42,165 bases of DNA from Actinoplanes subtropicus (GCF_000721705.1 NZ_JOJL01000052.1:1-42165), one strand, 5' to 3'; positions 18,539 to 29,454 are shown, counted from the first letter of the stretch. Translations and numbers: made by a program. The notes: a model not told the origin generated them from the letters alone.

Positions 18539-19882
18539 TCAGCGCAGGGTCCATTGCTGGTTGGGCTGACCGTTGCAGGACCACAAAATGATCTTCGTGC
18601 CGTTCGCCGTGCCGGCGCCGGTCGCGTCCAGGCAGAGCCCGGATTGCGCGCCGGTGACGGTGCCGTTGGCGTTGACGGTCCACTGCTGGTTGGCCTGGCC
18701 GTTGCAGGCCCAGATGATCACCGCCGTGCCGTTGGCGGTGCCTCCGCCGCTCGCGTCCAGGCACATGCCGCCGGCGGCCTGCAGTTGCCGGCCGTCGGTG
18801 TAGGTCCAGGCCTGGTTGGACTGCGCGGCGCAGTCCCGCAGCTCGACCTGGGTGCCGGCGCTCGAGGCGGGCACGGTCACGCACCGACCGGACTGGCTGC
18901 CGACGAGCTGCTTGCCGGCCGGCGGCGGAGTGGTCGGGGGTGTGGTGGGCGGCTGGCCGGTGTCGAACTGGGAGAAGAAGTTCCAGACCACGCCGGGGGT
19001 CCAGCTGCGCCAGCCGCCACAGGTGCACCCGTCGATCGGGCCGGGGTCGTGGCCGCCGTCGAACGGTGCCCAGGCCACCGGATAGCCGGCCCGGCATCCG
19101 GAGTACATGGTGACGACATGGGTGAGGCTGCCCTGCGCGGGCTCGGGCGGGTTCTGCGGGGAGCAGCCGTTGGCCCGTACGAAGGTGTCGCGCAGTCCTC
19201 GCCCGTTCGAGATCGGCAGCACGTTGTCCCGGACGCCGTGCAATCCGATGTAGGCGATCGGCTGGTTGCCACCGTTGCACCCGCTGAGCGTGGCACCGGA
19301 ATAGACGGCCACCGCGCGGAAGACGGTCGCCCGGGCACAGGCGAGGGCGTACGACATGGCTCCGCCGTAGCTGAAGCCGGCCGAGTACAGCTGCGCCGGG
19401 TCGACGCACAGGCCCGCCTCGATCTGCCTGATCATGTCGTCGACGAACGTGACGTCCTGGCCGCCGGGATTGGCCCAGCCGTTGCCGTTGCCCTGGGGCG
19501 CGACGAAGATCGTGCCGTTGTTCGCGCTGTCGGCCAGGCGGCGGAGTCCGTAGTAGGACCAGTTGTAGCCGTCGGTTCCGCCGGAGTCGACGTCGTTGGC
19601 GGTTCCGCCGTTCCAGTGGAAGCCGAAGATCAGCCGATAGGGGCGGTTGCTGTCGTAGTTGGCCGGGACCCGGAGGATGTAGGTGCGGTTCTGGCCACCG
19701 CTCTGAATCGTGTGCGCACCGCTGGCCAGCGTCGGCGCCTTGCCGCAGCCCGCGGTCGCCGCGAGCGGGCGGGCACCGCCGGCCGACGCGGTCGCTCCGT
19801 TGCCGAACGCCAGCACTCCGGTGGCGGCGAGGACGGCCGCCGACGCCGCGGCCAGCCCGATCAACGGTCTCTGTCTGGACAT
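18539..19882 (-). CDS. Secreted feruloyl/acetyl-xylan esterase (CE1/PHB-depolymerase type) with CBM13
   Basis: 447 residues from ATG 19882, preceded by GGAGGTGGAG. A Sec signal (residues 1-about 35) leads to an alpha/beta-hydrolase of the CE1/LpqC group: FGFHWNGG oxyanion region, nucleophile S171 in GFSYGG, acid D219 in GVRDNVLP and base H278 in DGGHDPG. Cysteine pairs are typical of secreted esterases. A Pro/Thr linker (310-322) precedes a CBM13 (324-447). It should remove feruloyl or acetyl groups from arabinoxylan, helping the nearby xylanases. It is divergent from the GH43-GH54 operon, and both promoter regions carry the same operator motif. The longer GTG start at 19951 is rejected because it would bury the signal peptide. 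Confidence 0.87.
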   Translation of the reverse strand: MSRQRPLIGLAAASAAVLAATGVLAFGNGATASAGGARPLAATAGCGKAPTLASGAHTIQSGGQNRTYILRVPANYDSNRPYRLIFGFHWNGGTANDVDSGGTDGYNWSYYGLRRLADSANNGTIFVAPQGNGNGWANPGGQDVTFVDDMIRQIEAGLCVDPAQLYSAGFSYGGAMSYALACARATVFRAVAVYSGATLSGCNGGNQPIAYIGLHGVRDNVLPISNGRGLRDTFVRANGCSPQNPPEPAQGSLTHVVTMYSGCRAGYPVAWAPFDGGHDPGPIDGCTCGGWRSWTPGVVWNFFSQFDTGQPPTTPPTTPPPAGKQLVGSQSGRCVTVPASSAGTQVELRDCAAQSNQAWTYTDGRQLQAAGGMCLDASGGGTANGTAVIIWACNGQANQQWTVNANGTVTGAQSGLCLDATGAGTANGTKIILWSCNGQPNQQWTLR

Positions 19883-19901
19883 CAGCTCCACCTCCCCATG
19901 A

Positions 19902-19917
19902 GTCGAACCGATTCTGG
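19902..19917 (-). promoter_or_regulatory. Copy of the shared 16-bp operator (one half degenerate)
   Basis: GTCGAACCGATTCTGG matches ATCGAACCGATTCGAT except at the outer ends. It lies between the start codon (19882) and the likely promoter of the esterase gene, where a repressor could block elongation. Confidence 0.5.
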
Positions 19918-19937
19918 CGCGTGGCGCCATGTGCTGC

Positions 19938-19967
19938 ACGGTAAGTCGCACTCATGAAGGCAGTCAA
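19938..19967 (-). promoter_or_regulatory. Promoter of the esterase gene
   Basis: On the minus strand, TTGACT (19967-19962), 18-bp spacer, TACCGT (19943-19938). The -35 and its flank (AGTCAAGTGACG on the plus strand) match that of the beta-helix promoter at 7509-7520. The -10 is weak. Confidence 0.4.
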
Positions 19968-20071
19968 GTGACGGTAGTCAATGTATTGACGACGCCAGTA
20001 CGACGTCCAAGCTGCCCGTGACGGCAGCGCGGCCGCGCCTTGACCGGTAGGAATTCATCGATCAACCTCGC

Positions 20072-20101
20072 TTGACAGTGTCGTACCGATCCCCCTAGTG
20101 T
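20072..20101 (+). promoter_or_regulatory. Promoter of the GH43-GH54 operon
   Basis: TTGACA (20072-20077), 18-bp spacer, TAGTGT (20096-20101). The operator starts 3 bp after the -10. Confidence 0.65.
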
Positions 20102-20103
20102 TC

Positions 20104-20119
20104 ATCGAACCGATTCGAT
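20104..20119 (+). promoter_or_regulatory. Perfect 16-bp palindromic operator
   Basis: ATCGAA-CCGA-TTCGAT: perfect 6-bp arms around a 4-bp centre, overlapping the expected transcription start. This is the best copy of a motif also found at 29455-29470, 39188-39203 and 19902-19917. Confidence 0.7.
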
Positions 20120-20135
20120 CATTGCGGGAGGAGTC

Positions 20136-21515
20136 ATGGACAAACCTCGTCGTCTGACGGCCGTTCTCGCCGCGTCGGCCGTCGCCGCATCGGTGCTGGC
20201 CGGCGGCCCGTCCCCGGCGGAGGCAGCCACCGCGACCGTGGTTCCCGGCACGATGTGGACCGACACCGCCGGCAACCGGCTGCAGGCCCACGGCGCCGGC
20301 CTCTTCACCGTCGGGAGCACCTACTACCTGGTGGGCGAGGACAAGGTCGCCGGGTCCACGTTCACCGCGGTGGCCTGCTACTCCTCCCCCGACCTGGTGC
20401 ACTGGACCCGGCAGGTCGACGCCCTGTCCCGGCAGGGCAGCGGCGACCTCGCGGCCGGGCGGATCGTGGAACGGCCCAAGGTGATCCACAACAGCACCAC
20501 CGGCAAGTACGTGATGTGGATGCACATCGACAACACCTCGTACAACGACCAGCGTGCCGGGGTCGCGGTCAGCGACACGCCCTGCGGGCCGTACACGTAC
20601 CTGGGCGCGAGCCGGCCGCTCGGCCACCCGAGCCGCGATCTGGGCCTGTTCAAGGACGACGACGGCACCGCGTACCTGATCCACGAGGACCCCGCCGCCG
20701 GCATGCGCATCGAGCGCCTGACTGCCGACTACACCTCCGCGCAGAGCACCGTCGCCACCTTCCCGTCGCTCGAGGCGCCGGCGATGGCGAAGGTGGGCGG
20801 CCGCTACTTCCTGCTCACCTCGCACCTGACCGGGTGGGGGACCAACGACAACGTGTACGCCACGGCCACCTCGCCGGCCGGGCCGTGGAGCGCGTTCACG
20901 AACGTGGCGCCGGCCGGCACCCGTACGTACGATTCGCAGACCTCGTTCCTGCTGCCGGTCAGCGGCGCCGCCGGAACGAACTACGTGTACGTCGGCGACC
21001 GCTGGAACGCCGGAGACCTGTACTCCTCGTTGCCCGTCTGGCTGCCCATCACGCTGACCGCCAGCGGCACCGCGGCCCTGAGCTGGTACCCCTCCTGGGG
21101 AGTGGACACGGCGACCGGCGCGATCGCCCTGCCCACCTATCCGCGGCTGACCGGCAACCAGTCCGGCCGCTGCCTGGACATCGCCGGCGGCGCCTCGGCG
21201 AACGGCTCCACCACCCAGATCTGGGACTGCACCGGCGGCGCCGGGCAGAGCTACTCCCCCACCGCGGCCGGCGAGCTGCGGGTCCTCGGCAAGTGCCTGC
21301 AGGCCCGCGACCAGGGAACGACGGCCGGCACCGCGGTCGAGATCTGGGACTGCAACGGCGGCAACCAGCAGAAATGGATGCTGTCCAACGACGGCACGAT
21401 CGTCGGCGTCCAGTCCCGGCTGTGCCTCGACGTCAACGGACAGGCCACCGCGAACGGCACCCGGGTCCAGCTGTGGACCTGCAACGGCGGCACCAACCAG
21501 AAATGGACCCGATAG
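20136..21515 (+). CDS. Secreted GH43 glycosidase (exo-beta-1,3-galactanase type) with CBM13
   Basis: 459 residues. GGGAGGAG precedes ATG 20136. A Sec signal (1-32) is followed by a five-bladed propeller (33-338) with motifs of the GH43 galactanase subfamily: LQAHGAGLFTVGSTYYLVGE, CYSSPDLVHW, IVERPKVIHN, YVMWMHIDN, LGLFKDDDGTAYLIHED and SLEAPAMAKVGGRYF. That subfamily (often GH43_24) lacks the usual N-terminal catalytic Asp and often carries CBM13, as here (340-459). It would release galactose from the beta-1,3-galactan core of arabinogalactans. The next gene (GH54) starts 12 bp downstream in the same operon. Subfamily assignment is by motif memory; another GH43 activity is possible. Confidence 0.83.
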   Translation: MDKPRRLTAVLAASAVAASVLAGGPSPAEAATATVVPGTMWTDTAGNRLQAHGAGLFTVGSTYYLVGEDKVAGSTFTAVACYSSPDLVHWTRQVDALSRQGSGDLAAGRIVERPKVIHNSTTGKYVMWMHIDNTSYNDQRAGVAVSDTPCGPYTYLGASRPLGHPSRDLGLFKDDDGTAYLIHEDPAAGMRIERLTADYTSAQSTVATFPSLEAPAMAKVGGRYFLLTSHLTGWGTNDNVYATATSPAGPWSAFTNVAPAGTRTYDSQTSFLLPVSGAAGTNYVYVGDRWNAGDLYSSLPVWLPITLTASGTAALSWYPSWGVDTATGAIALPTYPRLTGNQSGRCLDIAGGASANGSTTQIWDCTGGAGQSYSPTAAGELRVLGKCLQARDQGTTAGTAVEIWDCNGGNQQKWMLSNDGTIVGVQSRLCLDVNGQATANGTRVQLWTCNGGTNQKWTR

Positions 21516-23728
<2,213 letters not shown>

Positions 23729-23782
23729 GCGGACACCTCCCCACCCGGCCTCGCCCGCAGGGTAGCAGCGACACCCGGGGGC

Positions 23783-23884
23783 TCAGCCACGAGCGGCCCA
23801 CACGGGCCCGCCGGGGTAGGCATATTTCCGGAGGGAGTCCGGGTGCATCTGGGCGCCAACGCCCAGGGCGACGATGCGTGTCAT
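23783..23884 (-). CDS. Short ORF overlapping the permease remnant, unknown
   Basis: 33 codons starting ATG at 23884, overlapping the permease stop as TGATGA, which is the spacing of a translationally coupled next gene. The peptide begins MTRIVALGVGAQMHPDSL and stops after PVWAARG. It may be the truncated start of a once longer operon member. No family is recognised. Confidence 0.3.
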   Translation of the reverse strand: MTRIVALGVGAQMHPDSLRKYAYPGGPVWAARG

Positions 23885-24125
23885 CAGTCCTGGACCTTGC
23901 CGCCGGTGATCCGGGAGACGATCAAGGCGGCCAGGATGATCAGGCTGTTCAACGCCCCGATCCACTGAGCCGGGACGCCCGCCAGGGTGAGCACGTTCTG
24001 GATCATGAACAGCAGCAGGATGCCGGTGAACGCGCCGAACATGGTGCCCTTGCCGCCGTTGAGGCTGATGCCGCGGTGGCCGCGGCGTCCGGTGCGGGGG
24101 AGTTCGCCACGGCCGTGTCAGGCAT
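23884..24125 (-). pseudogene. Internally deleted RbsC-like sugar permease
   Basis: ATG 24125 overlaps the ATPase stop, as expected for the next operon gene, and encodes a normal Ala-rich permease N-terminus (MPDTAVANSPAPDAA). After about 18 codons the sequence jumps, in another frame, to a perfect RbsC C-terminus: GISLNGGKGTMFGAFTG, a hydrophobic helix FMIQNVLTLAGVP, a second helix, and RITGGKVQD then TGA (23884-23886). Roughly 250 central codons with most membrane helices are missing. The junction lies at an inverted repeat, GCCGCGG-TGG-CCGCGGC (24070-24086, plus strand). The transporter cannot work unless another permease substitutes. No binding-protein gene is adjacent. Confidence 0.8.
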
Positions 24126-25629
24126 CGAGATCCATCCCTTCCATCGCGACCACGAGCTCGTGGTCGTGCCAGCCGGCGGCCATCTCGGTGGTCACCCGGC
24201 CCTGGAACATCACCAGGACCCGGTCGCAGACCCGCAGGTCGTCCAGCTCGTCCGAGGCGATCAGCACGCCGGCCCCGGACCGCGCGGTCTCCTCCACCTT
24301 GCCGAGGAGGAATTCCTTGGAGCGCACGTCGATACCGGACGTCGGGTTGATCAGCACCAGCAGCCGGGGGTCGTCGGCCAGGGCTCGCGCCATGACGACC
24401 TTCTGCTGGTTGCCACCGGACAGCCCGGACACCGGCAGCCGCGGGCTCGGCGTCTTGATCGCCAGGTTCTCGATCATGGCGGCGGCGAGGGCGTCCCGGC
24501 GGTGCGGCCGGATGAATCCCCGCCGGCCGATCCGTCCGGGCACCGACAGCGTGCCGTTGTCGGCGATCGACATGTCCGGGACGAAACCCTGGCTGTGCCG
24601 GTCCTGGGGGACGAAGCCGACGCCGGCCGACAGCGCGCCGGGCACGCTGCCCGGGCGCGGGCGGCGCCCGGCGATCTCGATCCGGCCGGCGGCGGCCGCC
24701 CGGAGCCCGGCGATCGTCTCCGCGACCTCGGTGCGCCCGCTGCTCGCCGCGCCGGCCAGGCCGACGATCTCGCCGGCCGCGATCCGGAACGCCACCTCGC
24801 GGTACGTGCCGTCGGCACCGGTCAGGTCCTCGACGACCAACGCCGGGCGCACGCCGCCGGCGGCACCCCCGGTGCGTTCCCGGGGGCTGGTCGTCGCCGC
24901 CTCCCCCGTCATGGCGGCGACGAGTTCGGGGCGGGGCAGGTCGGCGACGGGCGCGGTGATGATGTGCCGGGCGTCCCGGAAGACCGTCACCAGGTCGCAG
25001 ATCTGGTAGATCTCCTGCAGGTGGTGGCTGATGAACAGGAAGGTCACGCCCTGCCGCTGCAGGACCCGGATGCGCTCGAAGAGCCGGTTGATCGCCGCCC
25101 CGTCGAGCTGGGCGGTCGGCTCGTCGAGGATGATGAAGCGGGCCCCGAAGGACAGCGCCCGGGCGATCTCCACGAACTGCCGCTGGGCCACGGAGAGGTC
25201 GCCGGCGAGGGTCCGCGGGTCGACCTCGATCGACCACTCCTCCAGCAGCGCGGCGGCGCGGCGGCGGAGCGCGGACCAGTTGACCAACCCGGAGCGCCGC
25301 TTGTCGTACCGGTTGAGGAAGAGGTTCTCGGCGACGGTGAGCGCCGGGATGATCGTCGACTTCTGGTAGACGCACGCCACCCGCCGGCGCCAGGCGTCGC
25401 GGTCGGCCAGTCGTGGCGCGGGCCGGTCGGCGAAGGTCACCACGCCGGCGTCCGGGGCCTGCAGCCCGGTCAGGATCGACACGAGCGTCGACTTGCCCGC
25501 CCCGTTGCGGCCCACCAGCCCGTGTGTCTCGCCCGCGGTCACCGTGAGCCCGGCCCGGTCCAGCGCGACGGTCGGGCCGTACCTCTTGGTGATGCCCACC
25601 GCCTCGGCCACCGGCGGTTCCTCGTTCAT
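24118..25629 (-). CDS. Sugar ABC transporter ATPase, two-domain RbsA/AraG-like (CUT2)
   Basis: 503 residues from ATG 25629 (GGTGGAG just upstream). The first ABC domain has Walker A GRNGAGKST, Q-loop VYQKSTIIP, LSVAQRQFVEIARA in place of the canonical signature, Walker B FIILDEPTAQL and a switch FISHH. The second domain starts AGEIVGLAGAASSGRTE, a degenerate Walker A typical of RbsA proteins, then FVPQDRHSQG, LSGGNQQKVVMARAL and LINPTSGID. The protein looks intact, but its partner permease is reduced to a remnant and no binding protein is adjacent, so it is probably an orphan. It lies 141 bp downstream of the fucosidase gene on the same strand. No convincing promoter was found, though the upstream gap is AT-rich. 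Confidence 0.9.
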   Translation of the reverse strand: MNEEPPVAEAVGITKRYGPTVALDRAGLTVTAGETHGLVGRNGAGKSTLVSILTGLQAPDAGVVTFADRPAPRLADRDAWRRRVACVYQKSTIIPALTVAENLFLNRYDKRRSGLVNWSALRRRAAALLEEWSIEVDPRTLAGDLSVAQRQFVEIARALSFGARFIILDEPTAQLDGAAINRLFERIRVLQRQGVTFLFISHHLQEIYQICDLVTVFRDARHIITAPVADLPRPELVAAMTGEAATTSPRERTGGAAGGVRPALVVEDLTGADGTYREVAFRIAAGEIVGLAGAASSGRTEVAETIAGLRAAAAGRIEIAGRRPRPGSVPGALSAGVGFVPQDRHSQGFVPDMSIADNGTLSVPGRIGRRGFIRPHRRDALAAAMIENLAIKTPSPRLPVSGLSGGNQQKVVMARALADDPRLLVLINPTSGIDVRSKEFLLGKVEETARSGAGVLIASDELDDLRVCDRVLVMFQGRVTTEMAAGWHDHELVVAMEGMDLDA

Positions 25630-25770
25630 CCCCCTCCACCTAATCCCGAGTGCGTCTGACGTCGCGAGGACATGGGATGTATTTATCACTCCAACCATAA
25701 GATCACGTCTATGCGCCCCGCCAACCCCGGTCGTTTGACTTTCCGTCATCCCATCATTGCTGACTGAGGG

Positions 25771-27747
25771 TCAGGCTGCGGTGATCGTCCACTGGTTGTT
25801 CGTATTGCCGTTCGGCGCCCAGAGGCAGGCGCTGTCGCCGTTGTTCCGGTAGCCCATGCCGTCGAGGGCGGTGCCCGTGCCCCGGTTGACGATCTGGTAC
25901 CGGCCGTTGCCGGCGCTGGTGAGCGACCACTGCTGGTTGTTGCCGCCGTTCCAGGCGGCCTGCTTCGCGGTGGCCCCGTTCGCGGTGGCGCCCATGCTGT
26001 CGGCGACCATGCCGTTGGTGCGGTTGACGATGCGGTAGTAGCCGTTGCCCAGGTCGACGAGCTGCCACTGCAGGTTGGTGCTGCCGTCGTAGCTCCATTG
26101 CTTCAACGGCGAGCCGGAGGCGACGGTGCCGCCGCTGTCCAGGACGAGGCCGCTGGTGGCGTTCGCGATCCGGACCCAGCCGGTCACGGTGCCGCCGCCC
26201 AGGGGCGGGATCTGGCCGGCGAAGGTCAGCTTCACCACGTACGCCAGCGCGTTGAACGGCGGATTGCCCGACGGCATGGTGAGGTGCAGGCCGGAGCCGT
26301 CCTGGGTGCGGTTGGGCAGGTCGACGTAGCCGCCGGCGGTGGCGCCGAGCAGCCGCGCCGAGGTGAGGCTGCTCAGGTTGATCTGGTTGGCGTTCAGCGT
26401 GGTGATCGTGAACGTGCTGCCGGGCCAGCCGAGGACCGTCGCGTACAGCACGGTGTTGTCCTTGCTGCGGGTGAAGCGGATGTCCCGGTTGGTGCCTTCC
26501 TTCGGTCCGGAGAACGTGCCGCCGCCCATCTGCGTCGGGCCCTCGCCGAAGCTGCTCCAGATCCGGGTGGCGTAGATCGCCTCGCCGAACCGGCCCAGCC
26601 AGTCCCCCATCCCCCGCAGGATGCTCTGCTGGCCCGCCGGGATGGTGCCGTCGGCCATCGGGGCGATGTTGAGCAGCATGTTGCCGCCCTTGCTGACCCG
26701 GTCGATCAGCGAGTGCAGCATGGCGGTGGTCGAGTAGTAGCCGATGCCGACCGTGTAGCACCAGCTGGAGCTGGAGATGCTGTCGTCGGTCAGCCAGTAC
26801 GGCGTCTGGATCCCGGCCGGGCCGCCGCGCTCGTAGTCGAACACCTCGCCCTTGTTGTCCAGGCCGTCCTTGTAGGTGGCGACCACGTCTTTGTTCCATG
26901 CCACGGCCTGGTTGTAGTAGTAGGCCAGGAACTGCAGCCGCCGGGACTCGTCGACCAGGCCGAGGTCGAAGTCCTGCCACACGATGTCCGGCTGGTACCC
27001 GTCGATGACCTCGCGGAGCTTGTCGTACCAGAGCTGGTTCTCCGCGGGGCCGCCCAGCTGGGCGTAGAGCTTCTTCAGGCTGGGGTCGGACTGGCCGGGC
27101 ACATGGTCGTAGTAGCCGTTGAAGTGGTACGCGTGGTGCAGCGAGGTGATCAGCCGCAGGCCCTTGGCGCGGATCGCGTCCGCGTGCAACCGCAGCAGGT
27201 CGAGCTTCGGCCCGGTGCGCACCGAGTTCCACTCGTTGGCGGTGCTGTTCCACATCGAGTAGCCGTCGTGGTGCTCGGCGACCGGCCCGGCGAATTTGGC
27301 CCCGGCGTCGGCGAACAGTTGCGCCCACGCGTTCGGATCCCAGTTGCCGCCGGCGCTGACGAGCTTGGGCGCGAACTGCACGAAGTTCCCGGACTTGTCG
27401 CGGGCTCCGTTGATGAAATTGTGGTACGGCCAGGCCGACGGATCCCCGTACACCTGCTTGTGGTGGTTGTTCTCGGCGGAGCCGGCGATGTACATGTTCC
27501 GCGGGTACCACTCGTTGCCGAACGCCGGAACGCTGAACACGCCCCAGTGGTAGTAGATGCCGAACTTGGCGTCCTGGAACCATTCCGGCGCCGGCGGATG
27601 CTGGTCCACCGAGGACCACGTCGCCGTATAGCTGCTCGGGCCGGCGGTGGCCCAGGCGACGCCGAAGCGGGACAGGCCCGCGGCGGCGGCGCCGGCGACC
27701 CCCACCGCGGTCAGCAGGCCGCGGCGGGTGAGACGAGACGAAGACAT
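25771..27747 (-). CDS. Tat-exported GH29 alpha-L-fucosidase with C-terminal ricin-type lectin
   Basis: 658 residues. A twin-arginine signal (LTRRGLLTAVG, residues 6-16) with a hydrophobic tail predicts Tat export. The GH29 barrel (about 40-395) shows FGIYYHWGVFSVPAFGNEWY, AEHHDGYSMW, the catalytic strand DIVWQDFDL with the nucleophile Asp, and GGNMLLNIAPMADGTI. A beta-sandwich (about 400-515) and a beta-trefoil lectin (about 525-658; repeats ending QWQL, QQWSL and NQWTI) follow. It lies 31 bp downstream of the GH54 gene, so the two are co-transcribed. Removal of terminal alpha-L-fucose from arabinogalactan or xyloglucan-type glycans fits the neighbours. Confidence 0.9.
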   Translation of the reverse strand: MSSSRLTRRGLLTAVGVAGAAAAGLSRFGVAWATAGPSSYTATWSSVDQHPPAPEWFQDAKFGIYYHWGVFSVPAFGNEWYPRNMYIAGSAENNHHKQVYGDPSAWPYHNFINGARDKSGNFVQFAPKLVSAGGNWDPNAWAQLFADAGAKFAGPVAEHHDGYSMWNSTANEWNSVRTGPKLDLLRLHADAIRAKGLRLITSLHHAYHFNGYYDHVPGQSDPSLKKLYAQLGGPAENQLWYDKLREVIDGYQPDIVWQDFDLGLVDESRRLQFLAYYYNQAVAWNKDVVATYKDGLDNKGEVFDYERGGPAGIQTPYWLTDDSISSSSWCYTVGIGYYSTTAMLHSLIDRVSKGGNMLLNIAPMADGTIPAGQQSILRGMGDWLGRFGEAIYATRIWSSFGEGPTQMGGGTFSGPKEGTNRDIRFTRSKDNTVLYATVLGWPGSTFTITTLNANQINLSSLTSARLLGATAGGYVDLPNRTQDGSGLHLTMPSGNPPFNALAYVVKLTFAGQIPPLGGGTVTGWVRIANATSGLVLDSGGTVASGSPLKQWSYDGSTNLQWQLVDLGNGYYRIVNRTNGMVADSMGATANGATAKQAAWNGGNNQQWSLTSAGNGRYQIVNRGTGTALDGMGYRNNGDSACLWAPNGNTNNQWTITAA

Positions 27748-27778
27748 GAGAAGACCTTTCCGGTACGTGTCGGGGTGC

Positions 27779-29263
27779 TCAGCTGCGCAGGCTCCACTGC
27801 TGGTTCGCCTGCCCGTTGCAGGCCCAGAGCTGGATCTTGGTGCCGTTCCCGGTCGCCTGGCCGCTCGCGTCCACGCACAGCCCCGACTGCACGCCGGTGA
27901 TCGAGCCGTTGGAGTTCACGTTCCACTGCTGGTTCGCCTGGCCGTTGCAGTCCCAGATGATCACCGGGGTGCCGTTGGTCCGGCCCTGACCGGACGCGTC
28001 CAGGCACTTGTTCCCGGCGTCGGCCAGCCGCTTGTCCGAGGTGTACGTCCAGCGCTGGTTGGACTGGCCGTTGCAGTCGTACAGCTGCACCTGGGCGCCG
28101 TTCGTCTCCGACCCGTTCGGCAGGTCCACGCATCGGCCCGACTGAGCGCCGACGATCTGCTGGCCGCCGCTCGAGCCGCCGGTGAGGGAGTAGCCGGCCG
28201 CCGTGATGGTGGCCTGGACCGCGTTCTCGGTGGCGTCCGACGGGTAGCCCGCGGTGACCGCGCCCTCGAAGAACTCGCCGACCCCGGAGTTGCTGTTGTC
28301 GCCGCCGGTGCCGAGCAGGATCGAGCTGTCGGTCTTCATCGGCGAGTACCCGTTGGGCAGCGGCCCGGAGAACGGCGTGGTGAGCCCGCCGCTGGTGGCG
28401 TTGCCGTACTTGAGGGTGAAGTTGGTCGTCCCGTTGTTCTTCTCCCACGCCGACACGAACGGGAAGTGCACGCCCGGGTTGTTCGGGTCCTTGTTGGAGC
28501 CCGTGTTGGTGTGGTACATGCCGTTCTCCAGGTCGGCCTCCACCCACGGGCCGCTGCCGACGCAGTTGTTGAACCAGCAGGCGGTGCCCCACTCGATCGC
28601 GTTCATCGTCGCGTTGCCGGTGTCGGTGTGCGAGTTCTCCCCGCTGCCGTAGTCGAAGCAGCACCACTGGTTGACGTAGTTGGAGGAGGTGACCATGTAG
28701 ATGCCCTCGGGCTGCGATCCGGTCGGCGCGCCCTTGGCATGGTCCACCCGGTACCCCACGCCCTGGGTGACCTTCACCCCGTACGCCTTCTGTCCGCCGA
28801 TCGTCAGCGGCAGCGCCTTCGCGTCCGCGCCCACGTCGGCGCCGTTCGGGCCGGGGCCCTTCCAGAACCCGCCCCACGAGATCGGCAGGTCGTTGTGGTT
28901 CGCCGTCTGGTCGTAGATCTTCGTGATCGTGCAGGCGACGCCGGCGCAGAAGGTGTCCTGCGCCGCCGCGTTCGCGACGCCGCCCTGGGCGAGCAGGCCG
29001 ACGTCCAGGAAAGCGTGGTCCGAGGCGCGCTGCACCTGGTAGAGCGGACCGTTGTAGGACGCGAAGAGCGCGCGCGTCGTGCTGTGCGCCGTGACGCACG
29101 GCGTGCCGCCGGCGGCGTAGACGTCGCAGGGCAGGGCGGTGGCGGCCTGCGCGGCCGCCGGCCGGCTCAGCGCGACCGCGCCGGCACCGGCCAGCACGAG
29201 CGTGATCGACAACAACAGTCGCGGCAACCGGGCACGGCATCGTCGGTGGGTCGATAGGGGCAC
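27779..29263 (-). CDS. Secreted GH54-CBM13 alpha-L-arabinofuranosidase
   Basis: 494 residues from GTG 29263, preceded by GAGGAGA. A basic Sec signal (1-41) leads straight into GH54 (42-358): [20 protein letters not shown], the CC pair and candidate nucleophile E209 in [30 protein letters not shown] with candidate acid/base D322, and [15 protein letters not shown] Ser/Gly linker joins a C-terminal CBM13 (369-494). Active-site roles are by analogy with Aspergillus AkAbfB. This is the first gene of a GH54-GH29 operon with promoter 29475-29503 and a shared operator. The 5' leader is long, about 200 nt. Confidence 0.9.
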   Translation of the reverse strand: MPLSTHRRCRARLPRLLLSITLVLAGAGAVALSRPAAAQAATALPCDVYAAGGTPCVTAHSTTRALFASYNGPLYQVQRASDHAFLDVGLLAQGGVANAAAQDTFCAGVACTITKIYDQTANHNDLPISWGGFWKGPGPNGADVGADAKALPLTIGGQKAYGVKVTQGVGYRVDHAKGAPTGSQPEGIYMVTSSNYVNQWCCFDYGSGENSHTDTGNATMNAIEWGTACWFNNCVGSGPWVEADLENGMYHTNTGSNKDPNNPGVHFPFVSAWEKNNGTTNFTLKYGNATSGGLTTPFSGPLPNGYSPMKTDSSILLGTGGDNSNSGVGEFFEGAVTAGYPSDATENAVQATITAAGYSLTGGSSGGQQIVGAQSGRCVDLPNGSETNGAQVQLYDCNGQSNQRWTYTSDKRLADAGNKCLDASGQGRTNGTPVIIWDCNGQANQQWNVNSNGSITGVQSGLCVDASGQATGNGTKIQLWACNGQANQQWSLRS

Positions 29264-29454
29264 CAGTCTCTCCTCGTCTTCTCGTGCGGCGACGGCAGGC
29301 GCCTCGGGGAGGAGGACGAGTGGGCCGCGACCGCTCAGCGGTGTCGGCGGTGTGATTGATCTCGTCGGCAGAGGTCGGACTCATCTGTGGGACCGTCGTG
29401 GAGCGGACGACGTTTCCGCAGGCCAACCCACCGGTAAGCAAGTCTCACCGGGTT

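Noticed and set aside
20104..20119. Shared palindrome as an ECF -35 element, because it contains GAACCG
   Set aside because: It lies downstream of good sigma70-type -35/-10 boxes, is a perfect palindrome, and no suitable -10 follows at 16-17 bp.
25630..25770. Strong promoter for the orphan ATPase
   Set aside because: The region is AT-rich with TTATGG and TAAATA patches, but no -35/-10 pair at acceptable spacing was found.
29264..29454. Known riboswitch in the long GH54 leader
   Set aside because: No conserved riboswitch core recognised by eye; left as an unexplained leader.
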